From contig JAFZLF010000010.1 in assembly GCA_017551625.1 (NCBI GenBank), positions 1 to 64,000 of the forward strand: DNA of 64,000 nt. Reading direction: 5' to 3'. The stretch is from Clostridiales bacterium (GTDB lineage: Bacteria; Bacillota; Clostridia; Saccharofermentanales; Saccharofermentanaceae). The notes below the pieces were generated by a model. The model did not search any database and was not told where the DNA came from. It worked only from the letters and a program-made list of their open reading frames with translations. The translations under genes and the position numbers were made by a program. Below, piece after piece: positions 50,459 through 58,228 of the stretch (the first letter of the stretch is position 1; each line of letters begins with the position of its first letter).

Positions 50459-50485
50459 GCTGGCGCGGAATTCATGAGCAAAGAA

Positions 50486-50494
50486 TGGTATAGT
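50486..50494 (+). promoter_or_regulatory. Extended -10 promoter of the CE1-like hydrolase gene
   Basis: TGGTATAGT (TATAGT at 50489-50494), 36 bp ahead of the ATG. The -35 is not clear. Confidence 0.5.
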
Positions 50495-50529
50495 ATATCT
50501 GTGAGTTTTTTCTTCGGGAGGATCAGACT

Positions 50530-52125
50530 ATGCCAATGATGGAAAGGCCGGAAGTCAGAGCGATCGACGGCGGTAAATGCTGGGCACAGAAATATCAGAC
50601 ATTCGAACTGAAAGTATTCGTGCCGGATAACGATCTGGACGGACAGACCAATAACTATTCTTTTCGCGCGCCGCTTCTTCTTCTGTTCGAAGAGAACAAG
50701 ATGGATATGGAGAATGCCGTGAAGTTCGCAAAGGAGACCGGTCTTTCTGCCATCGCGGCAAGAGCCGACGGAAGCGTGCTCTTCGTGTATCCGACGGCGG
50801 AAGGCGGCTGGGCAGGATCAGACGAGAGCCTCTATGCCGAGCTCATCTCCGAGATCAAGATGATCCCGGTATATAAGGACGGCATCGTCGAGAATTTCAA
50901 CTTCTTCGAGAACAGGTTCGAGGGATTCTTCGCACGTGGCGCGATCTTCCGCGCGGACATCTACAGCTATGGCGCATCGGCGGACTATGTCGCGAAGCAT
51001 CTTCTCAGGACCCTGCAGGGCCAGTATCTCTGGGGGCCGGGCGAGATCACGCCGGCGATGTGCTCGATGGAGAACCTGAGCGTCGTTCCGGATGTGGAGC
51101 GTAAGGACATCGCGATCTTAAGTGTCGGAAACAGCGCTGAGGTGAACAGTGCCTTTGCCGGATGCGAGAATCTCCTGATCAAGGATGTCGCAGAATATGA
51201 GAAGGACTTCGATGCCTTCGTCAAAAAGTTCAAGATGTGGTGCGGAAAAATCGAGCTCGAGCCTGATTTCCCGGCGCTCGGAATGACCGAGGACGTCGGC
51301 TCCGTGCTGGTCAAGACGTCGGAGGATAACGTGCTCATTCCGGGAAAACCGGCGGAGCATAAGGTCGGCTATTTCGCTTACTACAATAACGGGCTTTTCG
51401 ATAACGGGCCGGTGCCGCTGGTCTTCGGCTGCCACGGCGGCGGGGACTCGTCGATGTACCTGACCTTTGTGGCCGGCTGGTGGGAAATCGCGAAGAAGTA
51501 TAACTTCCTTTTCGTGTCGATCGAGAACCATCAGTTCGTCACGGCGACGGAGGCGATCGAGGTCATCGAGGGACTGAAGAAGCGCTATCCGATCGACGAG
51601 TCGAGGATCTACGCGACCGGCTTCTCGATGGGGTCCGGCAAGACCTGGGATCTTTATCAGGAGTATCCGGAAGTGTTCGCGGGCATTATGCCGTGCAGCG
51701 CGCTTTTCCCGGTATATACTTCCTTCTTCGGAAGACCGGTCAAGGAGAATATCAACAAGACTGTGGCCGTGCCAGTGTTCTACTCGGGCGGTGAGAAGTC
51801 GCATCTTCCGGAGCTGCCGTTCCAGGCGGATTCGTCGCTGGAGCGCGTCAAGTATGTCGCGGAGGTCAATAAACTCAAGAAGAGTTTCGATGAAGTGCTT
51901 TTTGAGAATAAGGAAAAATGGGAAGATCCGATCTGGGGCATCCCCGGAGAACGTATCGAGAAGGTGCGCGACGAGTCGCGCGATGCGACATTGACGATAC
52001 ACTATTTTGACAGCGAGGACGGCGTCTGCCGCACGGCGTTCGCGAGTGTCGACAACCAGATCCACGAGTGCCGTCAGCACAGCTGCGAAGAGGCGTGGAA
52101 GTTTATCTCCAAGTTTAAAAAGTGA
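50530..52125 (+). CDS. Alpha/beta hydrolase of the CE1/PHB-depolymerase type
   Basis: A 531-residue protein whose C-terminal half is an alpha/beta hydrolase: PLVFGCHGGGDSSMY (oxyanion region) and ATGFSMGSGKTWDLY with the nucleophile Ser (about residue 365). The N-terminal 270 residues are not assigned and may be a substrate-binding beta-sandwich (TFELKVFVPDNDLDGQ). There is no signal peptide, so it acts inside the cell. The best comparison is polyhydroxybutyrate-depolymerase/feruloyl esterase-like enzymes (LpqC/CE1). AGTGCTTTT lies at 51894. Confidence 0.82.
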   Translation: MPMMERPEVRAIDGGKCWAQKYQTFELKVFVPDNDLDGQTNNYSFRAPLLLLFEENKMDMENAVKFAKETGLSAIAARADGSVLFVYPTAEGGWAGSDESLYAELISEIKMIPVYKDGIVENFNFFENRFEGFFARGAIFRADIYSYGASADYVAKHLLRTLQGQYLWGPGEITPAMCSMENLSVVPDVERKDIAILSVGNSAEVNSAFAGCENLLIKDVAEYEKDFDAFVKKFKMWCGKIELEPDFPALGMTEDVGSVLVKTSEDNVLIPGKPAEHKVGYFAYYNNGLFDNGPVPLVFGCHGGGDSSMYLTFVAGWWEIAKKYNFLFVSIENHQFVTATEAIEVIEGLKKRYPIDESRIYATGFSMGSGKTWDLYQEYPEVFAGIMPCSALFPVYTSFFGRPVKENINKTVAVPVFYSGGEKSHLPELPFQADSSLERVKYVAEVNKLKKSFDEVLFENKEKWEDPIWGIPGERIEKVRDESRDATLTIHYFDSEDGVCRTAFASVDNQIHECRQHSCEEAWKFISKFKK

Positions 52126-52219
52126 GAGCGGATGTCCTGCACATCATTATGGCAAGGCGGGGCGGATTGTTGTAGAATGATGCTATCTACTACACCTCGT
52201 GAAAGAGAGGACTACTGAC

Positions 52220-52783
52220 ATGAAATACACCATGGAAATTGCAGGATTGACACGTGACCTTCCGCTGTGCCCGATCGCGGATGACCTCTATATCGCCGCA
52301 TTTATCTGTTTCGGTGACGCAGAGATCTCGGCGGCCTGCGCCAGGGAACTCCTGAAACTGGTCCCGCGCGAGGAGTATGACTACATCTTCACGGCGGAGG
52401 CCAAGGGTATCCCGCTTGCTCATGAGATGGCGCGCCAGAGCCGGGCTCCGAAGTATTTCGTCGCTCGAAAAGGACCGAAGAACTATATGCCCGATCCGAT
52501 CTGTGTCGAGGATGAGTCCATCACGACGCGCGGCAAGCAGAGACTGTATCTCGGAAGAGACGACGCCGACATGATCTCCGGCAAGCGCATCCTGATCGTC
52601 GACGACGTGATCTCGACAGGTGGTTCGCTTCGTGCGATGGAAGAGATGATCCGTCTGTGCGGCGGCACGGTGGCCGGCCGCGTATGTGTGCTGGCAGAGG
52701 GTGATGCCGCTAAGCGCGACGACATCAAGTTCCTCGGTACGATCCCGCTCTTTAACGGAAAGGGCGAGCCGATCGGAGAGTAA
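52220..52783 (+). CDS. Phosphoribosyltransferase, adenine PRTase-like
   Basis: A 187-residue type I PRTase with the PRPP-binding motif ILIVDDVISTGGSLRAM and the upstream EAKGIPLAHEMA loop that matches adenine phosphoribosyltransferase-like or xanthine-type enzymes. Longer than Apt at the N-terminus. The ATG at 52220 has GAGAGGAC; a GTG at 52199 is an alternative. It lies 62 bp before the AmmeMemoRadiSam genes without a terminator in between, so the three may be one operon. Confidence 0.85.
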   Translation: MKYTMEIAGLTRDLPLCPIADDLYIAAFICFGDAEISAACARELLKLVPREEYDYIFTAEAKGIPLAHEMARQSRAPKYFVARKGPKNYMPDPICVEDESITTRGKQRLYLGRDDADMISGKRILIVDDVISTGGSLRAMEEMIRLCGGTVAGRVCVLAEGDAAKRDDIKFLGTIPLFNGKGEPIGE

Positions 52784-52845
52784 GACCCGCACCGGAGTTC
52801 CGGTTCCTTTTTCAAGAGCACTGTTTTTGCAGGGAGGTTGATGGT

Positions 52846-54321
52846 ATGTCGATCCTGGCTTCATTTATGGTTCCACACCCGCCCCTGATCGTCCCAGAAG
52901 TGGGACGCGGCGGCGAGAAACAGGTCGAGACGACGATCCGGTCCTATGAGAAAGTGGCCGACGAGATCGCTGCGCTTTCTCCGGAGACGATCATCATCAC
53001 GAGTCCTCACGCGACACTCTATTCTGATTATTTCCACATCTCACCCGGCAAAACCGCGAAGGGTTCTTTCGCCGGTTTTCGTGCGCCATCTGTGAGATTC
53101 GCGGAGCAATACGATGAGGACCTCGTGGATAAGATCTCCGAGATCGCGTATCACGAGAGTTTCCCGTGTGGCACGATGGGCGAGCAGGACAGAGAACTCG
53201 ACCACGGCACGATGGTGCCGCTGTGGTTCATCCGGAATAAGTATAAGGACGGCAAGATCGTCCGCATCGGTCTTTCCGGACTTCCTCTGACTGACCACTA
53301 TAAGCTCGGGACGATCCTCGCCCGCGCCGTAAATACGCTTAACCGCAGAGTCGTGATCGTTAGTAGCGGCGATCTTTCCCATAAACTACAGGACTACGGA
53401 CCATACGGTTTCGCACCGGAGGGTCCGCAATACGACGAACGCATCATGGACGTCATGGGGCGCGCGGCTTTCGGTGAACTTTTCGACTTTGATGAGGCCT
53501 TCTGCGATAAGGCCGCCGAGTGCGGACACCGCTCGTTTGTCATCATGGCGGGCGCCTGGGACGGAAAGAAAGTCCATGCCACGACCTATAGCCACGAAGA
53601 TGTGACCGGCGTCGGCTACGGCATCTGTTCCTTCTATCCGGAAGAGGAAGAAACGGAAAAATGCGATCCCGACAGGCAGTTTCTCAAGATCTATCTGTCT
53701 CAGAAGGAGAAGGATCTGTCTGCGGCGAGGGACGCATCTGACATCTATGTGCGCCTCGCACGTCTGTCACTCGAGACCTATATCCGTACAGGGAAGAAGA
53801 TCCGTGTTCCGGAGGATCTTTTTTCACTCGTTGCCGGAAACAGATCCGGGAATGATTCCACACCGGCTGCGGCCGATGCAATAGATGAGATTCCTGACGC
53901 GCTTCTGAATACAAGGGCCGGCGCTTTCGTATCGATTCATAAGCAGGGCATGCTCCGTGGATGCATAGGCACCATCGGTCCCACCTGTAAAAATCTCGCG
54001 ACGGAGATCGCGACCAATGCCATCAGCGCGAGCACCCGCGATCCGCGCTTCGATCCGATCCGGGAAGACGAACTGCAGTGGCTCGAGATCAACGTCGACG
54101 TGCTCGGCGAGGCAGAAGATATCGACTCCATAGACCAGCTCGACGTCAAGCGCTATGGCGTGATCGTTTCGACACGTGACGGCAGGAGAGGACTTCTGCT
54201 TCCGGATCTCGACGGCGTGGACACGCCCGAAGAACAGGTCTCCATCGCGATGCGAAAGGGCGGCATCCAGAAGCACGAGAAGTATTTCCTCCAGCGCTTC
54301 GAAGTGGTCCGCCATATCTGA
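52846..54321 (+). CDS. AmmeMemoRadiSam protein: Memo-like dioxygenase fused to AMMECR1 domain
   Basis: A 491-residue fusion. Residues 1-275 are a Memo/extradiol-dioxygenase-like domain (FMVPHPPLIVPEVGRGGE, PHATLYSDYFH, SSGDLSHKL), and residues about 320-490 are an AMMECR1 domain (LPDALLNTRAGAFVSIHKQ in part, GCIGTIGPT). In many prokaryotes both domains travel with a radical SAM protein in the AmmeMemoRadiSam system, whose biochemical role is not settled. Here the fused order is Memo then AMMECR1. GGAGGTTGATGGT lies upstream. The radical SAM partner starts 12 bp after the stop. Confidence 0.9.
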   Translation: MSILASFMVPHPPLIVPEVGRGGEKQVETTIRSYEKVADEIAALSPETIIITSPHATLYSDYFHISPGKTAKGSFAGFRAPSVRFAEQYDEDLVDKISEIAYHESFPCGTMGEQDRELDHGTMVPLWFIRNKYKDGKIVRIGLSGLPLTDHYKLGTILARAVNTLNRRVVIVSSGDLSHKLQDYGPYGFAPEGPQYDERIMDVMGRAAFGELFDFDEAFCDKAAECGHRSFVIMAGAWDGKKVHATTYSHEDVTGVGYGICSFYPEEEETEKCDPDRQFLKIYLSQKEKDLSAARDASDIYVRLARLSLETYIRTGKKIRVPEDLFSLVAGNRSGNDSTPAAADAIDEIPDALLNTRAGAFVSIHKQGMLRGCIGTIGPTCKNLATEIATNAISASTRDPRFDPIREDELQWLEINVDVLGEAEDIDSIDQLDVKRYGVIVSTRDGRRGLLLPDLDGVDTPEEQVSIAMRKGGIQKHEKYFLQRFEVVRHI

Positions 54322-54333
54322 TGGAGGATTTCC

Positions 54334-55194
54334 ATGACTAAGTGTCACGTCTGTTTCCGGCACTGTGATCTTTCCGAAGGAAGCATCGGCTTCTGCGGCG
54401 CGCGTATCGGCCTGTCCGACAAGGTAGCCGCATCAAACTACGGCCGGATCACATCCCTCGCGCTCGATCCCATCGAGAAAAAGCCCCTGCGCCGTTTCTT
54501 TCCCGGCACGAAGATCCTCTCTGCCGGAAGTTACGGCTGTAATCTCCGGTGTCCGTTCTGCCAGAACAGTGAGATCTCCTGGGGCGAGGAAGCGAGACAT
54601 TTTTCCGAGACGGCGGACACGATCACGCCGGAGATGCTCGTACGCATCGCCGAGAAGTACAGGCCCGAGGGAAACATCGGCATCGCCTATACTTATAACG
54701 AACCGCTCGTCGGATACGAGTTTGTTCGTGATACTGCAAAGCTTGCCCATGAAAAGGGCCTCAAGAATGTCCTTGTGACAAACGGGACGGCGGAGCTCCC
54801 GGTCCTTTATGAGATCGCACCGTATATCGATGCCATGAATATCGATCTTAAGGGCTTCACGGGATCCTATTACGATGATGTGCTCGGAGGGTGCTTCGAG
54901 ATGACGAAGCGCTTCATCGAAGAAGCGGTGAAGTTCTGCCACGTCGAGCTTACGACCCTGATCGTCCCTTCTGAGAACGACTCGGAAGACGAGATGCGGG
55001 AAATTAGTTCATGGATAGCCGGCCTGAAGGATAAGGAAGGTAGAATCATCGGCAAAACCGTCCCACTTCACATCTCCCGGTTCTTCCCGAGATTTCACAT
55101 GACTGACCGCTCTGCCACCTCCGTCGCCCTTATCTACAAACTTGCCGACATCGCCCGGGAAAAACTCGATTATGTGTATACAGGAAATTGCTGA
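54334..55194 (+). CDS. amrS: AmmeMemoRadiSam radical SAM enzyme
   Basis: A 286-residue radical SAM protein. It starts KCHVCFRHCDLSEGSIGFCGAR (Cys-rich N-terminal motif) and has the SAM cluster CNLRCPFCQNSEIS near residue 69, then YTYNEPLVGYEF and NAMNIDLKG-like segments (DAMNIDLKGFTG). It matches the pyruvate-formate-lyase-activase-like enzyme AmrS of the AmmeMemoRadiSam system. The COG1313 protein at 42549 shares its general layout. A hairpin terminates the operon. Confidence 0.92.
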   Translation: MTKCHVCFRHCDLSEGSIGFCGARIGLSDKVAASNYGRITSLALDPIEKKPLRRFFPGTKILSAGSYGCNLRCPFCQNSEISWGEEARHFSETADTITPEMLVRIAEKYRPEGNIGIAYTYNEPLVGYEFVRDTAKLAHEKGLKNVLVTNGTAELPVLYEIAPYIDAMNIDLKGFTGSYYDDVLGGCFEMTKRFIEEAVKFCHVELTTLIVPSENDSEDEMREISSWIAGLKDKEGRIIGKTVPLHISRFFPRFHMTDRSATSVALIYKLADIAREKLDYVYTGNC

Positions 55195-55195
55195 T

Positions 55196-55270
55196 AAAAG
55201 AAAAAATCTTTCGAAGTTCCTCCGCAGGACATGCGTCCGAGGACAGAACGAGAAAGATCTTTTTCTTTTA
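55196..55270 (+). terminator. Terminator after the AmmeMemoRadiSam genes
   Basis: AAAAGAAAAAATCTTTC and GAAAGATCTTTTTCTTTT are long complementary arms around a 35-nt loop with its own short stem, and the tail is T-rich. Confidence 0.8.
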
Positions 55271-55331
55271 CATTTGTTTGAAATGCCCAAGTGACAGTGC
55301 TTTTTCCGTGTTTTTTTCGTATTTTGTTGAA

Positions 55332-55360
55332 ATGACAGCAGAGGAAGTAGGCTTTATACT
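55332..55360 (+). promoter_or_regulatory. Promoter of the amino acid ABC transporter
   Basis: ATGACA (55332-55337) and TATACT (55355-55360), 17 bp apart. An AGTGCTTTT lies 36 bp upstream of the -35. Confidence 0.65.
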
Positions 55361-55441
55361 AGAGGAGTAAGTAAATGGGTCGGCGAGATGGTGCTGCTTC
55401 GGGGAAGCGGGATGTCCTCGCCACTTATGAGGAGGGTAATT

Positions 55442-56212
55442 ATGAAGAAGATTTTTACAAGAATTCTTTCTGCTGCTCTGGTTCTTTCCATGGCGGGTGC
55501 ACTCGCATCCTGCGCGTCGAAGAAGAGCATGACGGTACAGAAGGACAAGCTCATCATGGCGACAAATGCGTATTTCCCGCCGTATGAGTACTACGACAAC
55601 AACACGATCGTAGGTATCGACGCCGAGATCGCCGCGGCTGTTGCGAAGAAGCTCGGACTCGAGCTCGAGATCCAGGATGTAGAGTTTGACTCCATCATCG
55701 CCGGTGTTCAGGGCAACAAGTACGATATCGGTATGGCCGGTATGACCGTAACGGAAGAGCGTAAGCTCGCTGTCAACTTCTCTTCCACATACGCGACAGG
55801 CATCCAGGCTGTTATCGTACCGGAAGATTCCGAGATCGCAGATGTCGACGCACTTCTGGCCGGCGATTACAAGGTAGGCGTACAGCAGGGCACCACAGGT
55901 GACATCTACATGTCCGATGACATTGGTGAAGATCGTGTCGTACGTTTCTCCAAGGGTAACGACGCAGTTCTGGCTCTTTCCACAGGTAAGGTCGATGCAG
56001 TGGTTATCGACAACGAGCCGGCAAAGTCTTTCGTCGCTGCGAACGAAGGCCTGAAGATCCTGCCGACCGCTTATGTCGAGGAAGAATACGCGATGTGCAT
56101 CAACAAGAACAACACCGAACTTCTCGACGCGATCAACAAGGCACTGAAGGAACTGACAGATGACGGTACGATCCCGGCCATCATCGAGAAGTACATCCCG
56201 AGCAACGGCTGA
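55442..56212 (+). CDS. Polar amino acid ABC transporter binding lipoprotein
   Basis: A 256-residue family 3 solute-binding lipoprotein with lipobox ASC (C24) after a signal segment (ILSAALVLSMAGALASC). The mature protein has LIMATNAYFPPYEYYDNN, GIDAEIAAAVAKKLG and GMTVTEERK, as in glutamine/cystine/polar amino acid binders; the specific ligand cannot be assigned. The ATG at 55442 has GGAGGG; an upstream in-frame ATG is rejected. A hairpin separates it from the permease. Confidence 0.94.
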   Translation: MKKIFTRILSAALVLSMAGALASCASKKSMTVQKDKLIMATNAYFPPYEYYDNNTIVGIDAEIAAAVAKKLGLELEIQDVEFDSIIAGVQGNKYDIGMAGMTVTEERKLAVNFSSTYATGIQAVIVPEDSEIADVDALLAGDYKVGVQQGTTGDIYMSDDIGEDRVVRFSKGNDAVLALSTGKVDAVVIDNEPAKSFVAANEGLKILPTAYVEEEYAMCINKNNTELLDAINKALKELTDDGTIPAIIEKYIPSNG

Positions 56213-56240
56213 TCGGCCAACTTTTAACAAAATCATAGGC

Positions 56241-56280
56241 AAAGACGGAAATATGGCTTTATTTCCGTCTTTGTTTCTTT
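56241..56280 (+). terminator. Intercistronic hairpin after the amino acid binding protein
   Basis: AAAGACGGAAATA (56241-56253) and TATTTCCGTCTTT (56260-56272) form a perfect 13-bp stem followed by GTTTCTTTT. As with the sugar transporter, it likely reduces transcription into the permease. Confidence 0.85.
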
Positions 56281-56357
56281 TACAATAGAAGTCTGTGATA
56301 GCAGTCGCTTCACGAAGTCATACATCTCGAAGAGAGCACTGTACGAGGGGGACTATT

Positions 56358-57119
56358 ATGGGAATGTTGGCATTTAGAGTGAGCCTGGCACTTCCGGCCC
56401 GGCTTGCCAATTTGAAAGACCAGTTCTACATTAACTTCATAGCGGACGACCGGTATATGTACCTGGTCAGAGGTCTGTGGATGACCTTGCGGATCACGTT
56501 CTTCGCGGTACTTCTGGGTATTGCGCTGGGCGTCGTCGCCGCGATTATCCGAAGCACCTACGACAAGAACGTCGATGACATGCGTCCGGGTATCGGGAAA
56601 GCCATCCTGAAGATCCTCAACGCGATCGTCAAGCTCTACCTGACGATCATCCGAGGCACCCCGGTCGTCGTTCAGCTCATGATCACCTACTACGTTATCT
56701 TCCAGTCCTCGACGAATACCATGCTCGTCGCCGTACTGGCCTTCGGTATCAACTCCGGCGCGTATGTCGCCGAGATCATCCGTTCCGGTATCATGAGTAT
56801 CGACAACGGCCAATTCGAAGCCGGCCGTTCACTCGGTTTCAACTACATCCAGACCATGTGGTACATCATCATCCCCCAGGCCCTGAAGAATGTACTTCCG
56901 GCCCTGGCCAACGAGTTCATCGTGCTCGTGAAGGAGACCTCCGTTTCCGGTTACGTCGGCATCATGGACCTGACCCGTGGCGGCGACGTGATCCGGAGCC
57001 GTACATTTGTGGCCTTCATGCCGCTCCTCGCGGTCGCCGGCATCTACCTGATTATTGTCATCATCTTCAGTAAACTCGTATCGGTTATGGAAAGGAGGCT
57101 GAGAAACAGTGAGCGCTGA
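56358..57119 (+). CDS. Polar amino acid ABC transporter permease
   Basis: A 253-residue permease of the HisM/GlnP type with five or six helices. The family signature [13 protein letters not shown] and the EAA loop [20 protein letters not shown] are present. The ATG at 56358 has GAGGGGG; a longer upstream frame is rejected. Its end overlaps the ATPase start by 11 bp. Confidence 0.94.
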   Translation: MGMLAFRVSLALPARLANLKDQFYINFIADDRYMYLVRGLWMTLRITFFAVLLGIALGVVAAIIRSTYDKNVDDMRPGIGKAILKILNAIVKLYLTIIRGTPVVVQLMITYYVIFQSSTNTMLVAVLAFGINSGAYVAEIIRSGIMSIDNGQFEAGRSLGFNYIQTMWYIIIPQALKNVLPALANEFIVLVKETSVSGYVGIMDLTRGGDVIRSRTFVAFMPLLAVAGIYLIIVIIFSKLVSVMERRLRNSER

Positions 57120-57873
57120 TCTGGAAAAAAACGACGTGATTATCTCGGTCAAGAATCTGGCCAAGCATTATAAGAACAAGAAGACGGAGATCCACGCGCT
57201 GGACGGGATCACCACGGATATCAGGCGTGGCGAAGTCCTGGTCATCATCGGACCTTCCGGTTCCGGTAAGTCCACCTTCCTCCGCTCCTTAAATCTCCTC
57301 GAGCGCCCGACGGAGGGAACGATCACCTTTGAGGGAGTCGACATCACCGCGCCGGAGACGGATATCAATAAACTCCGCCAGAAGATGGGTATGGTGTTCC
57401 AGCACTTCAATCTTTTCCCGCATCTGACGATCATGGACAACATGACACTGGCACCGAGGAAGCTTCTGAATATGAGCCGTGAAGATGCCGAGGCCAAAGC
57501 ACTTGAACTTCTCGCGAGAGTCGGCCTTCAGGATCGTGCGGATGCCTATCCGAGCCAGCTCTCCGGAGGTCAGAAACAGCGTATCGCGATCGTGCGTGCA
57601 CTCTGCATGTCCCCGGATGTGCTTCTTTTCGATGAGCCGACATCGGCGCTGGACCCGGAGATGGTCGGTGAAGTTCTCGACGTCATGAAAGCACTGGCCA
57701 AGACCGGTATGACCATGGCCGTGGTCACGCACGAGATGGGATTTGCGAAGGAAGTCGGCACCCGCGTGATTTTCATGGATGAAGGTGTGATCGTCGAGGA
57801 GGGAACACCGAACGAGATCTTCGATAATCCGAAGAATGAGCGGCTGCAGGCGTTCCTGGCGAAGGTGCTCTAA
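57109..57873 (+). CDS. Polar amino acid ABC transporter ATPase
   Basis: A 254-residue ABC ATPase of the GlnQ/HisP type: Walker [11 protein letters not shown]-loop [12 protein letters not shown], signature LSGGQKQR, Walker [15 protein letters not shown] and H-loop VTHEMGFA. The start is GTG with AAAGGAGG upstream. It ends the transporter operon; a large stem-loop element follows at 57895. Confidence 0.95.
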   Translation: MSADLEKNDVIISVKNLAKHYKNKKTEIHALDGITTDIRRGEVLVIIGPSGSGKSTFLRSLNLLERPTEGTITFEGVDITAPETDINKLRQKMGMVFQHFNLFPHLTIMDNMTLAPRKLLNMSREDAEAKALELLARVGLQDRADAYPSQLSGGQKQRIAIVRALCMSPDVLLFDEPTSALDPEMVGEVLDVMKALAKTGMTMAVVTHEMGFAKEVGTRVIFMDEGVIVEEGTPNEIFDNPKNERLQAFLAKVL

Positions 57874-57894
57874 ACAAATAAGTAACGAAGTAAG

Positions 57895-57977
57895 GCCCTG
57901 GAAAGGGAAGCGCTCTCACAGCTTCAGACAGTTTGCTAAAGCAAAACTCGCTGCTCGAGGGTTTCCCTTTCCAGGGC
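57895..57977. repeat. Large stem-loop element A
   Basis: Perfect 15-bp outer arms GCCCTGGAAAGGGAA (57895-57909) and TTCCCTTTCCAGGGC (57963-57977) enclose a smaller hairpin AGTTTGC-TAAA-GCAAAACT. Read on the minus strand, its core GCGAGTTTTGC...AGCAAACTGTCTGA is shared with element B at 60314. No T run follows, so it is not a simple terminator. Confidence 0.85.
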
Positions 57978-58057
57978 GTTTACTCTCTATTCCGATCAGA
58001 GCACCTTCGCCGGGAAGGTACTTGTCGCGCGAGAAGAGCGCGGTTCCGGCTTGTCTG

Positions 58058-58158
58058 ATTTATGTCAGATTCTGAAAGCATATCTGACAGATATTTGACT
58101 GAGTCTGATTTCAGTCTAATTTGCCCTCTATATCTGACAAATATCAGACTGAGTCTAA
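58058..58158. repeat. TCTGA/TCAGA-rich palindromic repeats upstream of the serine hydrolase
   Basis: Two 29-bp direct repeats (58080-58108 and 58130-58158, 50 bp apart) share ATATCTGACA and GACTGAGTCT. Inside are palindromes ATATCTGACAGATAT and AGACTGAGTCT. A TCTGATTTATGTCAGA inverted repeat precedes them. The dense array lies ahead of the promoter at 58185. Confidence 0.75.
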
Positions 58159-58184
58159 GATCAACACGAATTGTGGGCATTGTT

Positions 58185-58193
58185 TGATAGAAT
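58185..58193 (+). promoter_or_regulatory. Extended -10 promoter of the beta-lactamase-like gene
   Basis: TGATAGAAT with the -10 hexamer at 58188-58193, 35 bp ahead of the start. No clear -35; an activator may bind the repeats upstream. Confidence 0.5.
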
Positions 58194-58228
58194 GAAAATA
58201 GCTTTTGAATGATCGGTGAGGGATGGGT

